39,633 nucleotides of DNA from Cytidiella melzeri (GCA_022592445.1 JABYQR010000397.1:1-39633); one strand, 5' to 3'; shown: positions 28,235 through 39,418, numbered from the stretch's first letter. Notes: a model not told the origin generated them from the letters alone. Program-made: numbers and translations.

Positions 28235-31035
28235 ACGGGCCTGCAACGTGGCGCTCAAACAATTCGGACAATCGTCCAGGTGTACTTGCTTTGGTGTGGG
28301 CAGATCCGGCATATATTCCGGGCTCGTTACACATCAACTCTGATGCTCGTAATAATAGTGACCACTCCATATTAGAATGGGATGTATATGTCGATAGTAA
28401 GCCTGACATTGGGCCTACAATTGGCAAAGTATCTGCAGCAGGGCGTGAATTTGTCAAACGCACACGGAAAGGCATTGATCTTATCCTACAGGATGAGGAG
28501 TACAGTTCGAGGGAACAAGTGGAAAATGCAGCAGAGCGCTTCAATCTATGGGTGCAAGAAGCATGGAATAGTTTGGCTGCTGTGCCAGACTTGAGCCAAG
28601 CGGCAAAAGGGTGGTGGAATGCTGAATGTTCTGCTGCTGCAAAAGCTTCTAGGACTGCTCGGAAAGTATCAGATGATGCTTCGAGGGCATATCAAAAAGC
28701 AACAAAAGTAAACATGGTCAATTACTTGCAATCTCATGCGGAGGAATGTGCTGGTGCCTTTGCTGATGCAGAGAACAAGTGGAGAGATGCTCAGAGAGAG
28801 TTGCGTAAAGCAACAAACCGAGCAAAACGGAGTTTCTTTCATTGCACAATTCAGAGAATCCACCACCAAAAAGTTTGGGATGTTGTTGGCTGGGTCAAGC
28901 CGCGCCCCATTGACTCAACAACGGGCATTATAGGCCCTGATGGGAACCCGTGTTCCACCAAAGAGCAGCTTGCGGAGGTGTTCCAAGAGCAGTTCTGTCC
29001 TAGTGTTCAGCGACCAGTTGATGAGAAATACATTGAGCTGATCCCCCAGGCCCCTGAGAGGGAGTGGGCGGACTTCAGCATGGCGGAAATCCTTGAGGAG
29101 TTGAAGAAGACATCAAATATGTCTGCACCAGGCCCAGATCACCTGTCATGGTTCTGGCTGAAACGCATTATCATTCAAGGCCCTTATGACTTCAGTTGTA
29201 AGGACTTTGAGGATAAAGGAGATGCTACAGCAGCATCTAGAGTTCGGCATTTGTTTAATGGGTGCATTAAGTTTGGTGTGTTCCCGTCTGCATTCAAACA
29301 GTCAAAGACAGTGATCATACCCAAACCAAATAAACCGGATTACACAAAACCCAAAGCGTATCGTCCGATAGTCTTGCTAAATTGCATTGGCAAGTTGCTA
29401 GAAAAAGTCATAGCGAAGCGATTACAATTTGAATCGCAGAAGTTTGGCATTACTCATCCATGCCAGTTTGGCGGAACAATGCAGCATTCAACTACGGATG
29501 CAGGAGTGCAAGTTGTTCACAACGTGCGAGAAGGATGGGCGAGGAATAGATTGTCCTCTGCTCTCCTGGTGGACATGGCGCAGTTTTTCCTGTCGGTCAA
29601 CCACACTATAGCCACTGGCGTGTTTCGACGTCAAGGCTTTCATTCAAAGATCTGCGACTTCTTTGAGGATTGCTTCAGGGGCCGTATGACCAAATTCTGT
29701 TTCCAGGGGTCTGAGACAGACCCGAAGGATTGCTCGGTAGGAGCAGGACAGGGCGCTGTCCTATCTCCACCGTTAACAGCTCTATACCTAGCTCCAGCTC
29801 TACATCATGTGGCGCCCACAATCCAGGTGCTTGAAGGGGATCAAACCCTGCAATGTTTTGTCGATGATGGGTGGATACATGTGTTCGGCCCTCCAATGGC
29901 AAAAGCACGCATTGGCCAACAACTTATAGCAAATGCTAGGTTGCTGGAATGCATATATGCAAAAATGATTGCTGCCATGAGAACGGCAGGGTTAGAAGTG
30001 GAAGGGGATAAGACCGAACTTATCCACTTCAGAAATAGTACCAAACCTTGGAGCCCAGATGAACCTTTGGGCCCAAGTGTGAATTTGCCAGGCCATAACG
30101 GGACAGTGATCATCATTAAGCCTAAGGAGGTTGTACACTACCTGGGCTTCTTTTTCACTCCTAGACTTACATGGAGGGAGCATATAAGACGGTATGCTAA
30201 CAAGGCGTGTAGTACTGTCAATGCGTTGCGATTACTTGGTAATTCACAGCGAGGATTTAATCCTTACCATAAGAGAAGGTTATACATCTCTAATGTGCTT
30301 CCAGTACTACTCTACGGTGCACAACTGTGGTGGGATCCCAATTGGAAGCGACAGAAATGGATTGCGAAAGAGCTTTAACTTGCTCAGTCGCAAGCTGCGA
30401 GGTGGATCACAGGTGGTTTTAAGACCACTCCAATTGGTGCACTTGAGATGATGGCTGGGCTCATTCCCATCTGACACCAAGTAGACAAGTTTATGTCGAA
30501 AGCCGCTCTTAGAGTGAGAACAGTGCATCGAGGTCACCCTCTCTGGGCTAATCTCCCGGCAGAGTGGGAGACAAACAATGCAAATTGCCGTATGCCTTCT
30601 CCTTTGGGGGCAAGACGCTGTAAAGTGGATTCGCCTTTGGCGCATATTCATAGAATAGGGATGACTTCAGACAAAGCCTTTGATCCTGTTGATGTTGAAA
30701 ATTGGCCTGGTAAACGCATTCTAGATGAGTTCCAGGACCAAATTAAGTTCTTTGTGGACGCGCCAAACAAATCCTCCAATGATTTCAAGTCGTGGGTGGA
30801 TACAGAAAATAATGAAGACATTTGTTCAGTTTGGACTGACAGATCTCTTATATGGGATGGGTCTGCAAAAAGACGCAAGTCAGGAGTGGCCTGGACTACA
30901 CGACACATGGGTGTGACTCTTACTAGGAAACACACCCCTATGGCCAATTCTGGCGTATATGACGCTGAAATTTGTGCTCTTGCTATGGGTATTAGCAATG
31001 CTGTCACGAACATTCCTGATGGTATCACTGGAAAT
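28235..31035 (+). pseudogene. LINE ORF2, endonuclease end, reverse transcriptase and start of RNase H
   Basis: The endonuclease ends with the NNSDHSILEW block (SDH motif). The reverse transcriptase copies the RNA at the target: AYRPIVLLNCIGKLLEKVIAKRL, QFGGTMQHST, SALLVDMAQFFLSVNH (motif A Asp), GAGQGAVLSPPLTALYLAP (motif B) and FVDD at 29857-29868 (motif C). A thumb region follows (VHYLGFFFTPRLTWREHI). Stops break it: TAA 30376-30378 and TGA 30472-30474, in the same frame. RNase H begins at about 30830 with WTDRSLIWDGS. The frame shifts near 31020-31040. Confidence 0.95.
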
Positions 31036-32503
31036 CCACCTCTTTGCTGACAACAAGTCTGCATTACAATCCATCCTAAAGCCAAATGTTGGCCCAGGAC
31101 AGATGATGCGTTTGGTAGCGTGCCGAAGGGTGCGAGACTTCTTGAGCGCAAACCCTGCACGCTATGTGGGGCTGCATTGGGTACCAAGTCACATTGGCCT
31201 CGCACTCAACGAGGACATGGACAAATTTGCCAAAGAGGCTACAGAAAAACCACAACCGAGATTTACCTCGTGGAGTGTGGCACGTCAAGACAAAGATGCA
31301 ATGGCTATTAAACGGTGGCATCGTCTTATGAAAGACTTTGATTACAAAGGGCACAGCAACGTTATTAAAACGTCTGAATTTAAGGGAGTGACACCAGTGG
31401 CCAAACGGCATTGGTGGTTGAAAAACCTTGGCGGAGCTCAGTCAGCGTTGTATAACGTTGATAAGCCTAATAATACAGTGGGTGTGGCGGAATATGCAGC
31501 TGCTACACGTCTCATCTCAGGACACATGCCTATTGGCGAGTTCCGTGAAAGATTTCACCTGGAGGGCCCCGCGGAATGTGCGTGTGGCGCAATTGAAACT
31601 CGAAAGCATCTGCTGGAAGAGTGTCTTTTGTGGTACCGTGCTTGGAGACCACCTGACCCATACAATCAAGAGGAACTAGCAGCTCTTGCGGATATGGATT
31701 CTGCAGATTTCCAAAACTGCACACAGTCGTTTGGACAAAACGAACTCCTTGTGTTCTTGATCATGAACCCCATGGCAGGAACTTTTGAATGGGCTAAGCT
31801 GGTGGAGACGAGAACCTCAGATTTAGCCGCAAATTGTTTTAACTCCTACGCGGTAACACGAGTATGGGTTGAGACGGTACTTAAACAAACCGTGTTTGGT
31901 GCCCATACCAAGTGGAAACCGATCGATTACAGTCCCAAATCCCACCGGCAGTTTATGCGTGAGGTGTGGAGATCAGGACATGAGTGGACTATAAGGACGC
32001 TCATACACAAAGGGGAGGCCTCTGAGGAGCAGAAGCGTGACCCAATATTGAAGGTGAAGAAGCCGAAGGGGAAACATATTCCAGCGGATGATCACCATGC
32101 CAAGGCGGAAGCTGAGGCCAATGCTAGGTCGGAGGAGGACCGAGCAAAGTTCGTCGACTGGTTTTTTAGAAATCTAACAGACGACCTGGAGTTCAAATCT
32201 CCATACTCCAGTTGGTGGGGGCCGCAGAGGGAGCGGCAATACCTTGCTAATGGAAGGCCAGCGGATGCGCTGGATTTCGGAGAGGATGAGTTTCGCCTTC
32301 CTGTGGCAAACCGTGATTCCAATTTGAGACGCTATGGTCATCATGAGGACGGTGGCGGGGTTGACCCCTCGTTGTCAGAATCTACGCGGTGGCGGGTGAA
32401 CCCCAGTCAGGCAGGAAATTTGGCTTGGGGGGAACCCACGGATGCAGGTTGGGGTGTTGTCTACCCTGCATCCGGCGAAGGAACCCTTCATCTAAGTGAG
32501 TGA
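31020..32503 (+). pseudogene. LINE ORF2, RNase H end and C-terminal region
   Basis: Continues RNase H in a new frame: HLFADNKSALQS (Asp), WVPSHIGLALNEDMDKFAKEA (last Asp), with the Glu in DAEICAL lying just upstream. A Cys/His motif follows (CACGAIETRKHLLEEC), common at the C-terminus of LINE proteins. The tail of about 250 residues has Trp-rich blocks (HEWTIRTLIHKGEA, DWFFRNLTDDLEF) and no recognised domain. It ends at TGA 32501-32503. Confidence 0.9.
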
Positions 32504-32950
32504 AAGGACTTTTGTGTGCCATGACCTGGCATGTTGGTGAATGTTTTGTTTCTTCAACAGAGGGGGGGTTATTTTCTCTTTCTGCGTAGTAGCGACAACG
32601 CGCTTAGTCGGGGCTAAGTCATCAGGCCTAGGACATACCACATTCACCCGTCCTGAAAAAACCGTCAGAAAGTAGCAGTTGCAGCAGGCACTCGCAGCCG
32701 CAGGCCAACATGGGGCCGGGGGTCTATGTCTCCCTTTCTGTCTCTGCCAAGTATAGGTTGTGACACTTGGGCGGTGTCTGATCACCACTGCCTCGCTGTC
32801 CGGTCCACACCACTCATCTGAGGACTGTATAAAACAACCCACAATCGGGGCGGGCGCTGGCAGCCGTTTCATGGTTTCGGAATATGGTCTCACATGTAAC
32901 TATGTTACGCACAGACCTTTATAAACTTAGATAATAAAAAAATAAATAAA
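32504..32950 (+). other. LINE 3' untranslated region and A-rich tail
   Basis: No gene. It ends in an A-rich stretch (ATAATAAAAAAATAAATAAA, about 32930-32950) with several AATAAA-like signals, immediately followed by the target duplication. Confidence 0.8.
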
Positions 32951-32964
32951 AAACTCAAAGTACA
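32951..32964. repeat. LINE target-site duplication, right copy
   Basis: AAACTCAAAGTACA, identical to 13850-13863. Confidence 0.93.
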
Positions 32965-33040
32965 CTGAGATGACAGTAGACTTGATATTAGTGATACAGG
33001 CCTACAAGCTTGTTACATCAACCCTGTTGACTACTACCAC
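32965..33040 (-). pseudogene. EF2: Elongation factor 2 pseudogene, upstream part
   Basis: On the minus strand this reads ITNIKSTVISVYFEF, matching the RGITIKSTAISMYFE block of EF2 and continuing directly into YFEFDEEKMN at 13849 once the LINE and one target copy are removed. A stop precedes ITNIKS, so this part is also broken. The N-terminal P-loop region (HVDHGKST) is not visible further right. Confidence 0.9.
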
Positions 33041-33133
33041 CCGCTGTCCGCACACACCTAATCTAAGGTCCAAGGCAGACGCAGGCCAAACTGTGTCATT
33101 GCATTCTTGATACGCGTATTGATCGATTGGGTA
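33041..33133. other. Short unassigned spacer
   Basis: Lies between EF2 remains and the secreted-protein gene. No feature recognised. Confidence 0.4.
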
Positions 33134-33593
33134 CTATTGTTTGCCTCGTTGGTAAGCAGATAATGGTATAAATCTTGCAGATCCCATTTTATTCTGGCCA
33201 ATTTTCCGTCTGACTAAGGATCCCTCGGTGTGTTGTTCTGGGTGCTGGGCGACTCCGTTCCAGATGTGCTGCACCTGTGCCAGGTCTGTTGTGCCTGGGT
33301 TGACATCTCCGTTGGTGAAGTGGGTCCCGGGTTGGCCAAATAGGCGAACGGCTGCATCTCGCCCTGCTGTCACTATCGGGTTTTCAAGCGGCTGTGCATT
33401 GGCTTGAATCTGCCTTAACCTCGGGGGCAGTACAGGCCTTGCCGCACTCCGGATCTTCAAGTTAGGGGTTGATAGTGGGAGTTGGTAGATAGTGATATTC
33501 TGTGCCACCGTGTGGAATGGCAGACACAGACACTGTATAGAATGCACCAGTGACAATGGTGGCTATTACAGCAAGAGAGGTTGAGAACCGCAT
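33134..33593 (-). pseudogene. Small secreted protein gene, frameshifted
   Basis: ATG at 33591-33593 opens MRFSTSLAVIATIV..., a clear signal peptide with likely cleavage after VSVSA (about residue 25). The frame stops at TAA 33462-33464. In the +1 frame an open stretch of about 110 residues continues (PPRLRQIQANAQPLENPIV, GRDAAVRLFGQPGTHF, NKMGSARFIPLSAYQRGKQ) and ends at TAG 33134. No splice sites fit the change, so a frameshift is likelier than an intron. The function is unknown; the product would be a secreted protein of about 150 residues. Confidence 0.55.
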
Positions 33594-33685
33594 GATGTTT
33601 TAGGAAGTTGATGAAAAGGTTTGGGTATGACAGCTAGATGCCAGAATAGTTTCAGCACAGTGTCTCAAGGTAAAGACAAGGCAGG
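33594..33685. other. Upstream of the secreted-protein gene
   Basis: 92 bases before LTR B2. No promoter motif recognised. Confidence 0.35.
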
Positions 33686-34410
33686 TGTCACAGATTTTCA
33701 ATGTTTCTACAAGACTTGCCTTACCAGGCAACATTATTATTGGGAATATTTAAGCGCTTGTCAAGCGCTTATCCAGCGCTTATCCGGCATCTATTTAGGC
33801 GCTTATCCAGCGCTTATCCAGCGCTTATCAGGCGCCTATTCCGGCGCTTATTCTCAGTGCCTATCAATTGATGCGCTGATGCGCTTCCTGTCTCTGATGC
33901 GCTGATGCGCTCCTTTCCTTATCTGTGTATCACATGATAGAACTCTCTGGAATCTTGTGGAACATGCTGGAACTATGATGTCATAGTATAGAACATTCCA
34001 TTAGATGATTTCATAGTTCATAGAACCTTCTGGAAAAGTCTAGCCTTGTCTTAGAACAAGCTAGAACAAGTCTAGCCTTGGAACTGGGTCATGGGGTCAG
34101 GTCATGGGGACAATTGCTATTGGTTGATTATTGAAGTGGCACCACTAGGGCATAGGGCATGCTTAGTAAGGTAAATTACTTTGCTTACTCATGTAGGTAT
34201 TAGGGGTCTTAGGGTAGTACCTGGGGTCCTCCCCTTCATGTATATATAGAGGCACTCCTGAGGGCATATCCCCTCAGTCTTATCCACTCTGTTGAACTAG
34301 GACTACTCAGTACCTCACAGTACTTTGCTCACCACATCTGTTACTCTCTATCTCCATCAACTCCCCTCAGTTTATCAACTTACCTGGTGAGTAGTAACCT
34401 TACTGTTACA
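33686..34410 (+). repeat. LTR of family B (B2), probably a 5' LTR
   Basis: 725 bases, TGTCACAG to GTTACA. It matches 6242-6901 in reverse complement. TATATATA is at 34241-34248. The flanks (GCAGG and TTTGG) are not a duplication, so it is not a simple solo LTR. It is followed by a primer-binding-site-like sequence and leader, which points to a truncated element whose body is missing. The AAGCGC-type repeats are at 33748-33860. Confidence 0.88.
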
Positions 34411-34695
34411 TTTGGATAAGACTGCCCCTACTCCCTCACGTCTCTGGACGTGCTGGAGGTTTCTTTCCCCTTTCTTCTAGGTCTTGTGCCTGTGCGTGGG
34501 CACCCTTACAAATCCTCTAGAAATAGAGGTAGCCGGACCATAGGCTCTAAGTGGTAGTCGTGTCTAGGCCTTGCCTTGATGCGCACAACTTGAATCACCC
34601 TCTTGCCCGATGCTCCTAGAGCTGATCAGAGCAGGGGTTGGCATTATGCCAACATGATGAAAGTGTGCCTCCCCACAGGCAATAGTGGAGTCTGG
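34411..34695 (+). other. Family B leader remnant with primer-binding site
   Basis: TTTGGATAAGACTG follows LTR B2 directly, as in gypsy A (5512-5529). A pyrimidine-rich stretch ending TCTTCTAG is at about 34461-34480. Beyond it no coding sequence is recognised; the B element was probably cut off by the insertion of D. Confidence 0.5.
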
Positions 34696-34833
34696 TGTCA
34701 GACAGCTCGTTATAAGTGACGCGGAGACAAGGGTTCGACGCGGCAGACAGGGACACGAAGTGGATGACGACGAAGTGGTGGTGGTAGGCGTGAAGCACAA
34801 TACTCTCACCAGCTATAAATCTTATACAGATGT

Positions 34834-34921
34834 CTAGCCCAGTAAAGACCAAGTTAGTATTTGTGACTACCAGCTATGTAGTACAAGAGGGGGTTGCTTA
34901 CCTAGCCCAGTAAAGACCAAG
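34834..34921 (-). repeat. Direct repeat pair bracketing an intron-like unit in LTR D
   Basis: Identical 20-base copies at 34834-34853 and 34902-34921. On the minus strand a GTAAGC donor starts at 34901, a TACTAAC branch-like site follows and a TAG acceptor ends at 34834 (68 nt). The sequence before the donor (GACCTCTT.GTC.TT) is shared with family C. Confidence 0.65.
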
Positions 34922-34957
34922 AGGTCGAGATGGGGGCTAGGAGCGTACATGTAGCAG

Positions 34958-34965
34958 TATATATA
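34958..34965 (-). promoter_or_regulatory. TATA box of LTR D
   Basis: TATATATA 64 bases upstream of the donor-like site. Confidence 0.6.
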
Positions 34966-35474
34966 GACTTCAGGGACCTGCGCACAGACCATGTTGAGGG
35001 CAGGCTTTGCAAGAAGCCGTGTGAACGAAGAACAAAAGGACTACCTAAAGTAGAACAATAGCTATTGTCTAGACCTTGCCAAGAACTCTACTCGTGAGAG
35101 AATCTATCTAAAAGGAGACCAACTATTGTATTCCATTCCCACACCTGTGAGAACATCCTTCCATAAAGAGAACAATAGGGAAAGAACAATAAGGAGCCCA
35201 TGTGGACGGTATCTATGACGTCAAACCCTAGCTATGGGCTGAGCCATGTGCTTGTAGCCATGTGGTCTTACTTAAGCTAAGTCACATGCCAGTGTGACGT
35301 AGTAGCAAGTAATGTGACCGTGTGGAGCGTCTAAGCCACGTGATATGGGCGCTTAATAGACGTGCAAAGGAGTTTATGCAGAGAGAATTGAAACTAGGTT
35401 GTAGCCCGGAGTTTTACAGATAAAAACAAGAGGTAAATTGCGAAAATTAAGGGCTAGTCAGGCCATCCATGACA

Positions 35475-35490
35475 TTACCCCCCTCCTAAA
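35475..35490 (-). other. Polypurine tract of chromovirus D
   Basis: AGGAGGGGGG on the minus strand, next to the LTR start; primes plus-strand synthesis. Confidence 0.65.
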
Positions 35491-35639
35491 ATCGAGCGTC
35501 CTCGCGAAGCATCACTGTGCTGTGGTGATAGAGGTCTTCTACCCGTCTACAGGGATTCAGCAGAATTGCCCCGATTGTCTAGTCAGAAGGATGCTAGGAA
35601 GTTTCTCCCCTTCTGGTGTCGTTGACTCGACGTTACCCG

Positions 35640-37308
35640 TCAGTGTGATGTTCTTGAGATATCCAGACCGATGTGTTTGCCTTCATCCCAACTAAGATCA
35701 TATGTAGATGGATAGATCGTGCGAAGGAAAGCGGGGTCGGTCTGGGTATTGAATTCCCGAAAGTGCAAGCGGAGATCCGCAAAGAGTGAAGCTTTGATGA
35801 CCCGGGGCGCTCCGGGGTTTGCTTTGTAGAAGTCGTCAATTGCTTCTTGACTATTCTCGAGGTTTTCGACTGGTTCCCAGCTATTGTGTCCGTCTGAATA
35901 CCCTTCCCATTTGACTAGGAATTGCAGTTTCTTCCATCGTCCGTGTAGCCTGCTGTCTAGCACTTTTTCAACGACGTACTGTTCTTCTCCTTCTATGACG
36001 ATAGGATCAGGAGGTGGAGGTACGTCTTTGCCGTTGTCGTGCCAGGGACTTAGACGGTTGATGTGGAAGACGGGGTGGATTCGGAGATAGCTGGGTAGAT
36101 CGAGTTTGTAATCGAGATCGCCAATGCGTTCGATGACCTTGTACGGGCCGAGCTGTCGAGGACCGAGTTTAGGGGTAGCCTGATGAATCTGGACGTTCTT
36201 AGCGTTTAGCCAGACCATGTCCCCTACTTGGAAGACGCGTGGAGAACGTTTCTCAGACTCGTAAAGTTGCTTCATCTTTTCTTTGCTTAGACGAAGAGCT
36301 GCTTCGGTCTCCTTTCGTACTCGAGCCATATTATCAAGGCGCTCATCGAGTGAAGGGATATTGCTTCGCTTGCCGACTGGTATGGTGAAGTCGGGGCGAT
36401 ATCCGTAGATGACCTCAAATGGTGTTTGTGAATTACCCGCATGTACTCGCGAGTTGAGTGCAAACTCAGCCGCCGGCAGATGATCGACCCAGTCGTTTTG
36501 TCGTTGCTGACAGAATAGACGCAGGTACTGTTCGATATCCTGGTTTTTGCGTTCGACTTTGCCATTTCCTTGCGGATGATAGGCGGTCGTAAAACCAGTC
36601 TCTATGCCTAAGCGGTGATAGAGCGCACGCATGAAGCGCGCTGCAAACTGGGGTCCTCGGTCAGAGAACACTTCTTGGGAATGCCGTGAAGTCGGAATAC
36701 TTCTTTGTAATGTAGATCGGCAATCCCCTCAGCGTTAACCTTAGTAGTAGTAGGAATGATGTGCGTTTGATCGGAGTAATGGTCGACGTAGACCGCGATC
36801 GAATCGAATCCCTTAGAGGGTGGCAGCTGAGTGATGAGATCTACTCCGACGTGTTCCCAAGGTCCGGCCGGAGTTTCCTGAGGCTGTAGTACTGCTTTAG
36901 GGTGGGAGCTGACTTGTAGCGTTGGCAGCGATCACAACCTAGTACGTAAGTCTCGATGAAGGCATTCATCTTCGGCCACCAATAGTGTCGTGAGACTAGC
37001 TCTATGGTGCCGTGTTTGCCCGGATGACCAGCCGCGGGTGTGTCATGGCAAGATTTGACGATTTCATGACGGAGCTCTTTGTTGTTAGGGATGTAGAGTT
37101 TTCCCTTGTAATAGATGAGCCCGTCACTCTCTTCCCATTCGAGTAAACCGCCGACAAGTTTGCGAGGACCCTTTTTGCGAAGGGTAGCGAGAGCTTGTGC
37201 GACTTCTGCTTCTTGCTCCGTGCATTCTCGGATCTTTGATTCGAGTGGAGAAGCAGTGGCGAGCGCACTGGTAGCGAGGATCCGGAAGTGTTCCGGTTTC
37301 AGTACCAC
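35640..37308 (-). pseudogene. Chromovirus D integrase with chromodomain
   Basis: Zinc-binding N-terminus: SCHDTPAAGHPGKHGT, HYWWPKMNAF, CDRCQ. Core: the first catalytic Asp is in VGVDLI (around 36830), the second in FSDRGPQF and the Glu in NGKVERKNQDIEQY. GPY/F-like module: KLGPRQLGPYKVIERIGDL and HPVFHINRLSPW. C-terminal chromodomain: VEKVLDSRLHGRWKKLQFLV and WEGYSDGHNSWEPVENL, with the aromatic residues that bind methylated histone tails. A 53-residue tail follows and ends at TGA 35640. Frameshifts near 36900 and 36670 break it. Confidence 0.95.
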
Positions 37309-37375
37309 CTGATCCTTGTTGTCTTCTTCGTCCGTGACAGCGTGAGAGTGAAGACGAGAGAGGGATCAGCATGTA

Positions 37376-38540
37376 TCATGGTACTACCGGGCTTGTGTAC
37401 CAACACAAGTCGAAGTCAGCCAAGAGTAATGACCAACGTGCTTGACGTCCAGTGAGGTGTTGCGCAGTCTTCCAGTACTGCAGGTTTGCGTGATCTGTCC
37501 AGATCTCAAACGGTTCCTTGAGCCCCTCAAGGTAGTGGCGCCAATCTTTGAGAGCTTCGGTGATGGCTAACATCTCCCGATCAAAGATTTCGTAGTTACG
37601 TTCTGCTTCAGTCATAGATGCGGACCGGTAGGCGATAGGGTGGTAGAATCCATCTTCCTTCGATTTCTGGGAGATGATTCCACCGGTCGCATAGCCCGAG
37701 GCATCGACTTCTAGACGTGTAGGGAGTTCAGGGTCCCAGACTGCCAAGATAGGCTTAGTGGTAAAGGCCTTCTTTAGCAACGTGAAGGCAGTCTCTTGTG
37801 CTGGACCCCAGACGAACGGTACGTCCTTCTTAGTCAGGTCGTGTAGAGGCCGTGCGTGCTTTGAGAAGTCTTGAATGAAGCGGCGGTAGAATTGGCGAAC
37901 CCGATGAATCCTCTGACTTCTTTGAGGTTCTTGGGTGTGGGCCACGTAGAAACTGCTTGGACTTTGACAGGGTCCATAGCTACTTCGCCGGCGCGAATGA
38001 TCAATCCAAGGTACTCGATCTCAGATTTCTCAAACTCGCACTTTTCCGGACGAAGATACAGATCGTGCTGCTGAAGTCGCTCGAGGACTTCATGAACAAC
38101 CTTGCGGTGCTCTGTCAGGTTGTTGCTCCAGATCAAGATGTCATCTAGATAGACAGCCACCTTGCCCTCGGCACGAGGTCGGCGAAGATGTTGTCCATCA
38201 GAGCTTGGAAGGTAGCGGGTGAGTTCGTGAGACCGAAGAACATGACTTTAGGTTCGAAGAGTCCTCGGTTGGTAACGAAAGCCGCTTTGTACTCATCTCC
38301 TTCTTTGATGCGGACATTGTGATATCCCCAACGAACATCGAATTTGGTGAAGATCTTTGCACCCTTGAGCTTGTTGATGATGTCGGTGGCAAGCGGTAGA
38401 GGGTAGCGGTTCTTCACAGTGATGTCGTTGAGTTTCGATAGTCCTGAATAAGTCGGAGTTTGTTATCCTTCTTTTTGATGAAGAAGACTGGAGAAGCCAT
38501 CGGAGACTTAGAAGGCGTATGTAACCTTTTGCTAGGTTCT
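37376..38540 (-). pseudogene. Chromovirus D reverse transcriptase and RNase H (broken)
   Basis: Reverse transcriptase: [65 protein letters not shown] and the catalytic [10 protein letters not shown]. RNase H: RLEVDASGYATGGI, ERNYEIFDREMLAI, WTDHANLQYW and HLTGRQARWSLLLADF. Frameshifts occur near 38530, 38440, 38155, 37890 and 37400. All catalytic residues remain readable. Confidence 0.94.
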
Positions 38541-39418
38541 CCTGAATGAACTTGTCAAGTTCGGCTTGTTCGTTCAGGGGCATAGGGTAAACTTTCGATT
38601 TGATGGTCTCAGGAGCGTCTGGTTTGAGATCAATCGAATGGTCCCAGGGCTGATGCTGGGGTAGCCGATTAGACTCTTCCTCAGAGAAGACTTTAGCATG
38701 TCGGTGATACTCTGATGGAACAATGTCTTCGAAGGAGCGCTGAGCTTTAGCTTCGTTTGCTTCGGCAGCAAGCTTGGTAGAATAGGTGAAGCCGGCCATA
38801 CACCAGACTTCGTCAGTGGTGTCTTGGATAATACCGGCTTTGACCCACTGCCTACGTTCTTTGCGATTACCGTCAACCTTCTGGAAAGGTTCATCAGGAG
38901 ATTCTTCCGAGCCGCTCGGAATTGTCATTTCTCCTTTTTCCCAGTTAACGGTAGGGTTTACGCGTTGAGCCATGGTAGCCCAAGAATAACGTCTTCTGGA
39001 CCTAAGTCCGTGACGAGAAACTCTGCCTTTTCTGTGTGGTCTCCACTGTAAGTGTAAGGCGCACGAAGTGTGTTAATCCGCCCGCTTTGTTCTTAGTTCC
39101 GTCAATGTTGTGTAATGAGATGATCCTTTCAAGAGGGTGTTGGATAATCTTATGCTTTTTGACGAACTGGTGACTGATGAACAAAGCCGTGGCTCCTGAG
39201 TCAATCATAGCAGGAACACGGATGCTTCTATTGAGACCTTTGACTAGTACATGTACACGGAAATGAGAAGATAACCGATCTAGCGACGAGATAGTACATG
39301 AAGAGATAACAGACGACGGGCACGGAGTTGCTATGGTACACGAAGATGACGAGGTAGAAGACGAGGACGGGGTATCGGGGGGACTCGCAGCTGCGGCTTT
39401 GTCACGAGTCCGTTTCAA
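38541..39418 (-). pseudogene. Chromovirus D aspartic protease and linker (broken)
   Basis: Active-site motif PAMIDSGATALFISHQF, then EDVILGLPWL and NPTVNWEKGEM. The linker reads DIVPSEYHRHAKVFSEEESN and WDHSIDLKPDA, leading to reverse transcriptase. Frameshifts occur near 39050 and 38975. A Ser/Thr-rich stretch precedes the protease. Confidence 0.9.

Larger units (their letters stand above)
13864..32950 (+). mobile_element. LINE (non-LTR retrotransposon), full length but decayed and heavily interrupted
   Basis: Flanked by a 14-base duplication, with ORF1 (zinc knuckles), ORF2 (endonuclease, reverse transcriptase, RNase H) and an A-rich 3' tail. Removing copia, C2, A2 and E with their target duplications leaves about 9.7 kb, large for a fungal LINE. 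The two-ORF layout with an RNase H resembles the Tad-like group; this is inferred from domain order, not from a tree. It sits in the opposite direction to the EF2 pseudogene. Confidence 0.92.
34696..35474 (-). repeat. 3' LTR of chromovirus D
   Basis: About 779 bases, TG..CA. The right end follows the polypurine tract and begins TGTCATGGATGGCC on the minus strand, similar to family C (TGACATGGATAGTCC). The left limit (TGTCAGACAG) is inferred because no second copy is in the window. TATATATA is at 34958-34965 and the direct repeats at 34834-34853 and 34902-34921. Confidence 0.7.
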
